A stretch of 64,000 bases of DNA, taken from NCBI GenBank assembly GCA_046727175.1, contig JBKPCD010000144.1:25492-89491 (forward strand), in the 5' to 3' direction. The DNA comes from JBKPCD01 sp046727175. Its GTDB lineage: Bacteria > Acidobacteriota > Vicinamibacteria > Vicinamibacterales > 2-12-FULL-66-21. Numbering within the stretch: position 1 is the stretch's first letter; each line of letters opens with the position of its first letter. Of this stretch, positions 8,860-18,300 are shown piece by piece. The position numbers and the translations under genes were made by a program. The notes under the pieces were generated by a model, which did not search any database, was not told the origin of the DNA, and saw nothing but the letters and a program-made list of their open reading frames with translations.

Positions 8860-11535
8860 CTAGGAGCTGCGCAGCAACACCGCCGGATTGCTGACCAGCG
8901 CCCGGCGCGTGGGCAGCCAGCTCGCGGCGATGGTCACCAGCGCGACGATGGCGGTCGCGAGGATCAGTACGCCCGGATGGCGCGGGCTGATGTCGACCAG
9001 GATTGGACCCAGGACTGGTGCTCCAACGAACGCCACGATCGCACCCACACTCACACCCGCAACCCAGACGGCAGCCGTGCGCCTGGCGACGAGGCGGACG
9101 ATGTGTGCGGGCGACGCACCCACAGCAAGCCTGATGCAGATCTCACGCGTGCGCTGGGCGATGCTGTAGGACACGAGCCCGTAGATGCCGACCGTGACCA
9201 GCACGATCGCGAGGACACCAAAAACCGACAGGGCGCCCGCAGCGACGCGCATCGGAAACAGCGGGAGCGCCAGCAACCGCGACAATGAACCGTCCTCGAA
9301 CAGCGCAAGCTCGGGATCGAGATCGCGCAGAGCGCGTTTCAGGGAGTCGAGCGCCACGGTCTCGTCCAGCGACGTGCGCACCACGATCGCGGTGCTCGGG
9401 TTGTACCACTGTGCGACAGCGTGATAGGCGACGGGTTTCGGTTCTTCGGACAGTGATCCGTACTTCCCGTCCTGGACGACACCGACGATTTCAATCCACG
9501 TTCCGCTCCGGCCTGTTCGAAATCGCCTACCAATCGGGTCTCCGGCTCCAAGGATTTGCGCGACGAACGCCTGGTTGACCAGCGCGACCCGGCGGCTCGT
9601 GCTCGTGTCGTTCTTGTCGAAATCGCGACCGGCGACAATTCGTGTCTGCATCGCCCGAAGGAACCCGGGAGAGATCTGATAGTAGATGGCCGACGGCACC
9701 TCGGGGGCTCGCGGCTCCGGCTGTCCTTCGACGTACACGCGATGATTCGAGATGTCGAGCGTGAGCGGCAGTGAGCTGGCGAGACCGAACGAGTCGAGAC
9801 CCGGCACGTTGCCGAGTCGTTCGAGCACACGATCCTGGAATCCACGTCCGCGCTCACCGTCGTAGCCCTGAAGTCCGATATCGACCCGCAGAGACACGGC
9901 CCCGCGTGGATTGAACCCGAGATCGACGGCCGCAGCGTGCTGAAGGCTCCGCACGATCAGCAGCGACCCGACGAGCAGCACCAGCGACAACGCGATCTGC
10001 GCGGCGACGACGAGGTCGCGAGCATGCCAACCGGGCCGGGGTCCGGCTTCTTCTCGCTTGAGCGCCGGCAGCAGATCGGTCCGTCCGGCGTGCAGCGCGG
10101 GCGTCACACCGACGATCAAGGTCGAGAACACGGCGAGGATGATGGCAAACACCACGACGCGGTAATCGAGCGAGAGGTCCGCGGTGATCGGGTAATCGAT
10201 CGGCGCATGCCACTGCGCGAGCACACCCCTCAACCAGTGCGTCAGGAGCAGCGCCGCTGCACCGCCGCAGCCGCAGAGGAGGGCCGTCTCGACGAGACCA
10301 CGGCGGACGAGATCCGATCGTCTGGCGCCGAGCGCCAGACGAATCGCGCGATCGAGCTGCGTGTCAGTGACGCGCGCGAGCAGGATCCCGATGACGTTGA
10401 TGCACGCGAGCAGCAGTACGACGACGGCGACAACGAGCAACGCTGCAGCGAAACCGATGACGGGGCCGCGCAGCATGCTGCCGACCAGCCCCGGCGGCGA
10501 GAGCTCGATCCGCATTCCTTCGTTCAAATCCGGATATTCGCGCCCGAGCTGCGCGGCCACGGCATTCAGTGCGCCTCCGGCCTGGCCGCGGTCGAAACCT
10601 GGAGCGAGGCGGCCGAACACGAAGATGTTGTGCGTCTGCCGACGCTCGAGCCAGTTGTTGCCGGCCTCGATCTCCTCCTCCATCATCATCGGCACCCACA
10701 CTTCCGGGCTGAAGAGCAGTTCCGTCCCGCGAAACGATACAGGCATGACGCCGATGACCGTGTATGAGCGGCCGTTCAGGATCACGGTGCGATCGACGAT
10801 CGCCGGGTTGCCGCCGAAGCGGCGCTGCCAGCAGCCGTAGCTCAGGACCACCAGGCGATGTGCACCCGGCACGCGATCATCGTTCGGCGTGAACGCGCGG
10901 CCGAGCATCGCCCGCACGCCCAGCACGTCGAAGTAATTGCCAGTCGCGAGATACCCCCAGATCCGCGCGGGAGTGCCGCTGCCGCCAAGATTCATCGGCG
11001 CGAAGCGGTAGGCCGCGACTCCCGACAAGGCGGTCGTTCGATCGCGGACATCGCGGTAATCCGGGTAGGAATGCGTCGGCGTCGCGCTGCCGGCGCGATT
11101 CAGCATCACGATCCGATCCGGTTCGTGTACGAGTGGAAGCGGCTGGAAAAGAATGGCGTTTAGGACGCCGAAGACGGCCGCATTGGCGCCGAGCCCGAGA
11201 CCGAGCGTCAGGATCGCGGCGGCCGTGAATCCCGGACGCGTCCGAAGGCTGCGAACGCCGAACCGGACGTCATGCGCCAGATGTTCGAGCAGCGGAATCC
11301 CACGCCGCTCGCGGTACTGCTCCGCGATCTGCGACACACCACCCAGCTTCAGGAGCGCGCGACGACGAGCCTCGCGCAGCGTCATCCCGGCGCGAAGATT
11401 GTCGTCGATGTGAAGAGCGAGATGGCTATCGAGCTCCGCCGCGAGCTCGCGATCGAGTCGATCGCGCCTGAAGATCGCGATGAGCCGTGCGAGCAACGCG
11501 CGACACCGGCCAGCCATATTGGATAGCCATATCAC
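8860..11535 (-). CDS. MacB/FtsX-type ABC permease with N-terminal permease-prefix domain
   Basis: 891 residues from a GTG at 11535; an ATG at 11517 (MAGRCRALL) is an equally plausible start and neither has a clear ribosome-binding site. Residues ~10-80 form the 'permease prefix' domain (RDRLDRELAAELDSHL, LREARRRALLKLGG) that distinguishes one branch of acidobacterial permeases. Two MacB_PCD-FtsX units follow (GFTAAAILTLGLGLGANAAV; LLACINVIGILLARVTDTQL; CIRLAVGASPAHIVRLVARR), ending in NPAVLLRSS. In this branch the prefix is often paired with a PadR-type regulator upstream, but none is present here. It converges on the permease at 6097-8538. Confidence 0.92.
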   Translation of the reverse strand: MIWLSNMAGRCRALLARLIAIFRRDRLDRELAAELDSHLALHIDDNLRAGMTLREARRRALLKLGGVSQIAEQYRERRGIPLLEHLAHDVRFGVRSLRTRPGFTAAAILTLGLGLGANAAVFGVLNAILFQPLPLVHEPDRIVMLNRAGSATPTHSYPDYRDVRDRTTALSGVAAYRFAPMNLGGSGTPARIWGYLATGNYFDVLGVRAMLGRAFTPNDDRVPGAHRLVVLSYGCWQRRFGGNPAIVDRTVILNGRSYTVIGVMPVSFRGTELLFSPEVWVPMMMEEEIEAGNNWLERRQTHNIFVFGRLAPGFDRGQAGGALNAVAAQLGREYPDLNEGMRIELSPPGLVGSMLRGPVIGFAAALLVVAVVVLLLACINVIGILLARVTDTQLDRAIRLALGARRSDLVRRGLVETALLCGCGGAAALLLTHWLRGVLAQWHAPIDYPITADLSLDYRVVVFAIILAVFSTLIVGVTPALHAGRTDLLPALKREEAGPRPGWHARDLVVAAQIALSLVLLVGSLLIVRSLQHAAAVDLGFNPRGAVSLRVDIGLQGYDGERGRGFQDRVLERLGNVPGLDSFGLASSLPLTLDISNHRVYVEGQPEPRAPEVPSAIYYQISPGFLRAMQTRIVAGRDFDKNDTSTSRRVALVNQAFVAQILGAGDPIGRRFRTGRSGTWIEIVGVVQDGKYGSLSEEPKPVAYHAVAQWYNPSTAIVVRTSLDETVALDSLKRALRDLDPELALFEDGSLSRLLALPLFPMRVAAGALSVFGVLAIVLVTVGIYGLVSYSIAQRTREICIRLAVGASPAHIVRLVARRTAAVWVAGVSVGAIVAFVGAPVLGPILVDISPRHPGVLILATAIVALVTIAASWLPTRRALVSNPAVLLRSS

Positions 11536-11554
11536 GGCTCATATGGGAACACAA

Positions 11555-11682
11555 GAGGAACGGCTCACGGCGTTCGGCTTGGGGCCGCCCGGGCTTTGGC
11601 CGAAGCCGTTAGGGTAAGGCTAGCGGCGCTGTGTTGAGGTCATTCAAACGTCCAGAGTGAAGAGCCATGAGCCAAGAGCCGA
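11555..11682. other. Intergenic word-repeat DNA (GGCTTTGG family)
   Basis: Between the permease start and the DUF418 stop lies a palindromic run of CGGCTTGGGG / GGGCTTTGGCCGAAGCCG and then AGAGCCATGAGCCAAGAGCC. These are the same GGCTTTGG/CCAAAGCC words found near 20071, 44380, 50757 and 63014. No promoter motif could be recognised. Confidence 0.5.
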
Positions 11683-13056
11683 TCACGCGGTCAGCACAGC
11701 GTCCGCGGACATTCGGCGCATCGGCTGACGCTTCCAGTACGTGAGCGAGCGCCAGCACCACTCCAGCGGGCCAAAGCGGTACTGGCGGAGCCAGATCGGA
11801 CTCACGATCAAGTTGATGACCCAGATCGCAAGCACGACGATGTAGAGCTGATACCGCTGGAGGTGACCGTACAACTGGAATCCGTACCCGGTGAAAAGGA
11901 ACGCGGTGATCATCGAGTGCAGGACGTAATTGCTGAACGCCATCTGACCAACGGCGGCGAGTCGCGCCATCGCGCCTCGGAACCAGTCCGACTTGACGAT
12001 CAGCATGATCAGCCCGAGGTGTCCCAGCGCAATCGAGAGGCGGCCGAGATCGTAGGTCGACGCGGCGAACTCGTGCAGGACGGGATCGAAGTTGCTCGAG
12101 ATCATCAGCCACGCCGTGTAGCTGTTCACCGGAATGCCGACACCGTACCCGATCAGCACGAACAGGGCGTAGAGTCGCGTCGGCTTCTCGGCCGCGAGCA
12201 CGCCCAGCTTCATCAAGCCCATGCCAATCAGCATCATGCACCAGATGTCCCAGTTGAAGGGATGATAGTACGGGAACGAATGAACGAAAAGCACGAACTT
12301 GGCGCGCGCGCCGATGACGCGGAGCGGGTTGTGCGATCGCCATTCCTCGGCATCCTTTGCGAGCTGCTCGGCCGTCGGTTGGGCGAACCGCCGGAACTGC
12401 TGATACTCGCGCCGCGCGTCCTCCTCTTCCTCGCTGAGCGTCTTCCCGCTCGCCGCGGCGCGGTCGGCGGCCTGCCCCTTCTCGATCATCCCTCGCTGCG
12501 CGAACCCATGCCCGATGTACGCGGCGGCATTGAGCACCAGCAGGATCGATCCGATGATGATGAGCGTCTTCGCGCGCAGCTTCCGGAACGGATAGAGAAC
12601 GAGCCCGCAGAGCGCGTACGGGTAGAGGATGTCACCTTCCCACAGCAGATAGGCATGAACGATGCCGAACAGCAGGAGCCAGAGCGTCCGACGGTAGTAG
12701 ATGTCCGCCGCGTCCGCGCGACTCTCCAGCCGCGTCGTCAACAGGATGACGCTTGCCCCGAACACGAGCGAGAAGAGACACCGCATCTTGCCCTCGGCGA
12801 GGACGTGCATCACGGTCCAGACCCACAGGTTGGCGCCGCTCGAACCCCCGGTGACCGTCGGATTGTCGTAGGCCGCAGCATTCAGGCCCATGGCCACGAT
12901 GTTCATCAGGAGAATACCCAGCAGCGCAAAGCCGCGGAGCGCATCGAGCGCGCCGATTCGGTCGCGCTCGTCAACCGGTCGCGAGCTGCCGTCGAGGGTG
13001 TCGAATGCCACAGAAAGGTCCTGTGGCGACGTGAGCGCGTCGCTTTCGGTGAGCAT
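11683..13056 (-). CDS. DUF418-family integral membrane protein
   Basis: 457 residues. After a ~30-residue soluble leader, RIGALDALRGFALLGILLMN is the diagnostic first helix of the DUF418 / YeiB-type family, related to acyltransferase-fold membrane proteins. About ten hydrophobic segments follow; a charged cytoplasmic or periplasmic loop around residues 190-250 (GQAADRAAASGKTLSEEEED) is longer than in many homologues. The C-terminal DUF418 block contains GQMAFSNYVLHSM and IWLRQYRFGPLEWCWRSLTYWK. Transport or acyl transfer to envelope glycans has been proposed for the family, but the biochemical function is not established. Codirectional with the esterase gene upstream, with 160 bp of palindromic word-repeat DNA between. 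Confidence 0.9.
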   Translation of the reverse strand: MLTESDALTSPQDLSVAFDTLDGSSRPVDERDRIGALDALRGFALLGILLMNIVAMGLNAAAYDNPTVTGGSSGANLWVWTVMHVLAEGKMRCLFSLVFGASVILLTTRLESRADAADIYYRRTLWLLLFGIVHAYLLWEGDILYPYALCGLVLYPFRKLRAKTLIIIGSILLVLNAAAYIGHGFAQRGMIEKGQAADRAAASGKTLSEEEEDARREYQQFRRFAQPTAEQLAKDAEEWRSHNPLRVIGARAKFVLFVHSFPYYHPFNWDIWCMMLIGMGLMKLGVLAAEKPTRLYALFVLIGYGVGIPVNSYTAWLMISSNFDPVLHEFAASTYDLGRLSIALGHLGLIMLIVKSDWFRGAMARLAAVGQMAFSNYVLHSMITAFLFTGYGFQLYGHLQRYQLYIVVLAIWVINLIVSPIWLRQYRFGPLEWCWRSLTYWKRQPMRRMSADAVLTA

Positions 13057-13127
13057 GGGCGATCCCTCATCCTCTCTGCCGATCGCGGATGTTGTGTACG
13101 GGATACGGACGAACAGTGTAGCCGGAT

Positions 13128-13214
13128 TCGGGTTCCGGATTCACAGGTTCCACGTTCCAGGTCGGTTCTTCTCCGGAACCTACCCGGAACCCGGAACCTG
13201 TGAACCCGGAACCT
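13128..13214. repeat. Inverted GGTTCC/GGAACC word repeat
   Basis: The left arm contains GGTTCCGGATTCACAGGTTCC-like sequence and the right arm its near-perfect complement (GGAACCTGTGAACCCGGAACC), enclosing further TTCC and GGAAC words. It lies between the codirectional esterase (stop at 13217) and DUF418 gene. The same word family recurs at 53577-53667, 55968-56090 and 57563-57600. Confidence 0.8.
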
Positions 13215-13216
13215 GG

Positions 13217-14551
13217 CTACCGCCAGTATTTCTCCACGAATTCGAGGAACGCCTTCCAGTCGGCGGGTGTAGCCGTGTGCCCGCCCGTGTGGTAATGCCA
13301 GCCCAGATCGCCGTTCGTCAGCGCCGTGTCGAGCGGGGGGAGCGACGTGACACCCAGATCCTTCTTGCCGAGCAGTCGATACGCAGGACCTACCGCGACC
13401 TCGGCGAGAAATTCACCGACGGGATCGGCCCATTGATCGCCGGTGCCGCCGGTGATGAACACGGGACGCGGCGCGCTCAGCGCAATCAGCATGTGCGCAT
13501 CCACCGGCATCTCGTTCCAGCGTCCCACCCACTTCTGGAAATTCCCAGCGAACTGCCACGGAAAGTTCTGCGCCATGTCGTCCACTGTTTCGCCCCAGTC
13601 GCGGCGCGCGAGCGCGGAGCCCATCTCGCCCGCGCAGCTCGAATACACCGCTGCGATGCGCTCGTCGAGGGCGGAGGCCCACAGAACCGTTTTGCCAAGC
13701 CGCGAATGCCCGTGCACCGCGATCTGCTTCGCGTTCACCGACCGATCGGTTTCGAAGTAATCGAGGATGCGACTGATGCCCCACGACCACGCGCTGATCG
13801 TGCCCCACTCGTCAGCCGCAGGCTGCTGCTGCCCCGCCGTCAGCGTCGCGCCGATGACGCCTTCGCTCCAGGCGTTCGCGCGATCCGGCTGGACGTCCAG
13901 ATACCCGACCGTCGCGTATCCCCAGCCGCGCGCGACGATGTCCGCAGAAACAGGCGAGTCGCTGAACGCATTCGGATTCATCGCTCGACCGCCGCCAGCG
14001 CCGGCGGCCGGCGACGGACCGCCACCAAAATTCACGAGGAGGATCACGGGAACGGGTTTCTTCGCATCGATCGGCGTGTACAGCATCACGTTGATTCGCG
14101 GAGCATCGGCCTTCTCACCGACCGTCCCCACAATCTTCTTCATCACTGCCGTACCCGAGCGCGCGTGTGCGTCGGTTTCCACGACCTGCCATCTGACGCG
14201 CGGCGTGCTCGCCGGTATGCGGCCGTAGATCTCGGTCTCGTAGAGTCGAACGATCTCGGGACGACGCTGCTTCATCCAGACGGTGGCGTCCTTGACGGGC
14301 GCGCCGCTGGCGAGGACGAGCGGATCGGGCAATGTGTAAGGACGCACCTTGCTCTCGTCATAGTTCGACACGTGGCCCGTCTTCAGCGCGAGTCGCAACG
14401 GATTGCCATTGGGATCAGCGCCGAGATTCGTGCTGCGGCCGGATCCCTGGGGCGTCTCGGTTTGAACGGTGGGCGTCGGCTGCTGCTGTGCTCCGACGAC
14501 CAGAGTCGCGCAGATGAGCGCTGGGCCCAGGTGGATGATTCGCGACGACAT
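13217..14551 (-). CDS. CE15-type glucuronoyl esterase (alpha/beta hydrolase)
   Basis: 444 residues from the ATG at 14551, chosen because a signal peptide (IHLGPALICATLVVGAQQQ) follows and GAGAGG lies upstream; the frame stays open further 5' but that part is repeat-like. The nucleophile motif GHSRLGK (Ser283) matches the G-C/H-S-R-x-G-K signature of carbohydrate esterase family 15. His421/His425 in GWHYHTGGH supply the catalytic histidine, and an acid can come from the CAGEMGSALARRDWGET region. Family members cleave ester bonds between lignin alcohols and 4-O-methyl-glucuronic acid of xylan. Predicted periplasmic or secreted. No xylanase adjoins it, so the plant-wall role is by homology only. 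Confidence 0.85.
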   Translation of the reverse strand: MSSRIIHLGPALICATLVVGAQQQPTPTVQTETPQGSGRSTNLGADPNGNPLRLALKTGHVSNYDESKVRPYTLPDPLVLASGAPVKDATVWMKQRRPEIVRLYETEIYGRIPASTPRVRWQVVETDAHARSGTAVMKKIVGTVGEKADAPRINVMLYTPIDAKKPVPVILLVNFGGGPSPAAGAGGGRAMNPNAFSDSPVSADIVARGWGYATVGYLDVQPDRANAWSEGVIGATLTAGQQQPAADEWGTISAWSWGISRILDYFETDRSVNAKQIAVHGHSRLGKTVLWASALDERIAAVYSSCAGEMGSALARRDWGETVDDMAQNFPWQFAGNFQKWVGRWNEMPVDAHMLIALSAPRPVFITGGTGDQWADPVGEFLAEVAVGPAYRLLGKKDLGVTSLPPLDTALTNGDLGWHYHTGGHTATPADWKAFLEFVEKYWR

Positions 14552-14884
14552 CACTTGATCCTCTCTCGCGTGCCGCGAGTTTATCTCACGTGCAGGCGAC
14601 CATCGTCGCCTGAGTTCAGACGCGCGGGCGTGCCAGCCGTAGCTCTCAAACCGGCGCCGATGGCCGTCTTCGCCTAGGGGTACGGCGGGCAGCCTTCCCC
14701 CTGAGTCGAGAGCGAAGGCTGGAATGTGCTTCGCGATAAACGCCGATTCTGGCGCTTGCCGCGCTACTCGGGTTACTCGCGATACCAACTGCACCGTGGC
14801 AAGCTCCAGTGCAGCGGGCCACACAATTGCTGCTGACTTCAGCAACCTGCCCAGCCGTCAGCCCAGCCGTCGCAACCGCCGCAG
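14552..14884. other. Intergenic region with degenerate sequence, no gene recognised
   Basis: The first part extends the esterase frame upstream and contains GGCTGGCACGCCCGCGC, which looks like repeat debris. The second part (14690-14870) has open frames on several strands but none with a recognisable domain or ribosome-binding site. A short direct repeat (GCCCAGCCGTCA / GCCCAGCCGTCG) lies at about 14850-14873, immediately before the small membrane ORF. Confidence 0.4.
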
Positions 14885-15082
14885 GTGGACATCAACATTC
14901 ACCGCAGCGGCCGCGCATGGTATGCGAGCCCCGTCTGGATCGCCATCGTCGTACTCGTGCTGTTGGTCGTCGTCGCGACACCCCCATCGCCGTCGCTCGC
15001 GGGGCCCCGACGCCCCGCTCCGCTCCGGCGGGCGCGCCTGCGGCGCGTAACCGCGTTTCGTCCTTTGAATGATGTTGACTGA
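14885..15082 (+). CDS. Small single-helix membrane ORF, C-terminus apparently replaced by a repeat element
   Basis: 65 codons from a GTG at 14885. The sequence VDINIHRSGRAWYASPVWIA is followed by a strong transmembrane helix (IVVLVLLVVVA). The frame is also open upstream as a proline/glutamine-rich stretch back to a TGA at ~14834, so a larger original protein is possible. From ~14978 the frame runs into the GC-rich palindromic element and reads PSPSLAGPRRPAPLRRARL, unlike a natural tail. It may be a real small membrane protein of unknown function or a disrupted remnant. No ribosome-binding site is obvious. Confidence 0.35.
   Translation: MDINIHRSGRAWYASPVWIAIVVLVLLVVVATPPSPSLAGPRRPAPLRRARLRRVTAFRPLNDVD
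14978..15040 (+). repeat. GC-rich modular palindromic element, partial copy 1
   Basis: Contains the modules CCCATCGCCGTCGCTCGCGG and CCCCGCTCCGCTCCGGCGG in the same order as at 15331-15412 and, inverted, at 53800-53962. The first module (CCGGGGGGCTTCGCCCCGCC) is missing. It falls inside the 3' part of the small membrane ORF. Confidence 0.75.
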
Positions 15083-15313
15083 TGCCCGGGTGGCGAACGC
15101 CGCCCCGCCCTTTTCGTAGCGTTTCTCGCCGCATAACCCGCCGGTCACCTCTCAGTAGTCGAAAAATCCGATATACACGCATCGAGCCGAAAGAACATGC
15201 GTCGTCGTTTTGCAATGCAATACTTCCCTCGCCGACAGACGCCGGCTTGATCGTCGTTGATCCGCGGAACTAGCATCAACACTCTGCTTGCGGGCATGTC
15301 AGGAGGAGTGACG

Positions 15314-18300
15314 ATGCGCATCAAACCGAGCCGGGGGGCTTCGCCCCGCCGGACCACCCATCGCCGTCGCTCGCGGGGACCCGTTGTCGCCGCTCCGCTC
15401 CGGCGCGGCGCGTTTCTGGCGCGCCTAATTGCCCTGATCGCGCTGATGAGCGTCGCGCTTCCTGCGCGACCTGCGGCTGCGCAAATCGGCGGCAGCGGAT
15501 CGATTCAAGGGACCGTTCTCGATCCGTCAGGTGCGGCGCTCCCCGGCGCGACGGTCACAGCCACGAATGTCGCAACGGGCGTCGAGACCACGCGAGCGAC
15601 GACTGATGCCGGCGTGTACGCGCTCTCGCCACTTCCCCCAGGCGAGTACAAAGTCACGGTCACGCTCGACGGCTTTCAGACCTTCGTCCAGGAACACGTC
15701 ATTGTCGACGCCCTCGCCGTCGTCGGACTCAATCCGAAGCTCACCGTCGGCGGAGTGACGCAGGAAGTCACGGTATCTGCCCAGCCATTGCAGCTCAGTA
15801 CTGCCGACGCGCGCCTCGGCCAGACGATTCGCAACGAGGTCTACACGTCACTGCCGCTCGTCATGAACACAGGCGGACCGCGCGATCCGACCGCGTTCAT
15901 GTTTCTAATGCCCGGCGTCCAATCCGTCGGTCGATGGGGCAACGTGATGGGTGGACAGGACTTCACGAACGACACGTACGTCGAAGGCGTCCCGATCACG
16001 AACTCCGTCGTGCAGGGGGAAGGACGCAATCTTTCCTTCGGCATCTCGGTCGAGGCCGTCGATCAGTTTCAGGTCGAGACGAGCGGCACGGCAGTCATGT
16101 ACAACGGGCAGGGCGCGTCGAACTACGTCGTGAAATCGGGCACGAATCAGTGGCGCGGCAGCGGTTTCGAGTTCTTCCGTAACAAGGCGCTCGACGCAAG
16201 GCCGTTCTTTGCGGCGGCGAAGCCCGACGACGACCAGCACGAATACGGATTCACGTTGGGCGGGCCGATTCGGAAGAACCGCATGTTCGTCTTCGTCGCC
16301 TATGACGGCTACCGGGATCGCCGGCAGACGCCGACGACGCTCGTCTCGATCCCGACGGCGGCGCAGCGCAACGGGGACTTCAGCGCGCTGCCCGTGGCGA
16401 TTTACGATCCGAGCACGACTCGCCCGAATCCGAACGGCACCGGCTTCATCCGCGATCCGTTCCCCGGCAACATCATTCCCGCTGATCGCATCTCGCCGAT
16501 CTCGAGGTACTTCCAGTCGTTCCTGCCGTCGCCGACGAATGCGGCGCTGCAGAACAATTATCTCGGCGGCAACCTGCCGATCGGGTTCGACAACCGGAAC
16601 GTCACGATCAAGGTGGACTGGCATCCGTCGGCGAGACATCAGGCATCGGTGCTGTTTGCACATGGCAAGCGATCCCAGGCGACGCCGTTCCGGGGTGGCA
16701 CGAATCCGCAGACCTATCTCCCGCTGCCATACACGGAGACGCGTCTGGTCGAGGAGATACCGACCACGGCGCAGGTGAAGCACACGTACGTCATGCGTTC
16801 GTCGATGCTGAATCAGTTCAGCGTGGGGTTTTCGCGGCTTGCGGTGCCGATCGCCAACGCGACGATCGACGGGCGGTATCCTCAGCAGGCGGGTCTGCGC
16901 GGCTTGCCCCCGGGCGAGGCGGATTCGTCGTTCCCCGAAATCGCGTTCGCCGGACCAAATCCACCGACGCAGTGGCGCGGCACCGACGCGCGTGCATTCA
17001 CCGAGTACCTCAACAACTACACGCTCCAGGACAACGTTCAGTGGTTGCACGGCAAGCACGCGGTGACTTTCGGGTTCCAGGCGCAGCGGATGGATGCAAA
17101 CGAGCGCGAGCGCACGTACGGCAGCCTCGCGACGTTCGGCTTCAGCAACGTGCAGACTGCCGGCTTCGCGTCGAACGGCACGCTGCTCACCACGACAGGC
17201 AGCTCATACGCGAGCTTCCTGCTGGGTGAGCTCAATGCCACGAACGTCATCGAGGACTCGCAGGTTGCGACGAGCGGCCGTTTCTACACGTACGCGTGGT
17301 GGGCGCAGGACGACTACAAGGTCACGCCGCGTCTCGCACTCAATCTCGGACTGCGCTACGACATCCTGAAGCCGTACTCCGAAGTTTACGATCGCTGGTC
17401 GTTCCTGAATGCGACGCTGCCCAATCCCGTCGCCAGCGGTTATGGCGGCGCCATCCAATTCGCCGGGTCTGGTGACGCCAGCTGTCATTGTCAGACGCCA
17501 ATCGCGACCTATTACGGCGCCATCGGTCCACGCATCGGCGCGGCGTACAGCTTGAACAGCCGTCTCGTGTTGCGCGGCTCGTACGGAACCATGTACTCGC
17601 GACGGGGCGCCGTCGGCGGGCGAGCCGGTGCCAGGAATGGCACCGGCACGCTCGGGTTCTCCGCAAACGCGTCATTCCCCAGCCCCGACGGCTTCACTCC
17701 CGCGTACAACTGGACCAACGGCGTGCCGTCGTACGCGAAGCCTCCGTTTTTCGATCCAGGGCTCAACGCGGGGTTCACGACGACGATTCCGACGGGTGGC
17801 GGCGTGACCTACGGCGATCCGGAGATCGGCGGCCGTCCACCGCGGTATCAGAACTGGAATGGGGGCGTTCAGTACGCGCTGACGCCGACGATGAGCGTTG
17901 GCGTGGCGTACGCGGGCAGTCACGGGGACTTCCTCGGCGGATCGGGACGCGGATACTGGTCGAATCAACTCGATCCGAAGTACCTCGCGCTCGGCAACCT
18001 GCTGCAACAACGCGCCTCGGCGGCGACAATCGCGGCCGCGCTGGCGATCGTCCCCGACGTGCGCCTTCCGTTCGCGAACTTCTCGGGCACGATTGCGCAG
18101 ATGCTGCGGCCGTTTCCTCAGTATTCGGGCGTGACCGACGTCTACGGCGACGTTGCCTCTTCGAACTATCACTCGCTGCAGCTCACGCTCGAGCAGCGGC
18201 GGCTGAAAGGCGTGGTCGTCAACTTCAATTACACGTACAGCCGGACCGAGGACAACCTCGCGTGGCGATCGGGATACCTGATCGACCAGGACTGGGCGGT

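Noticed and set aside
13217..14551. Complete xylan-utilisation locus
   Set aside because: A single CE15-type esterase without xylanase, xylosidase or transporter next to it; the GH31 enzyme lies 13 kb away in another unit.
14724..15050. Zinc-ribbon or other small gene between the esterase and TonB receptor
   Set aside because: Cysteine spacing in the open frames does not match a zinc ribbon and no start site was found; only the transmembrane ORF at 14885 is retained as possible.
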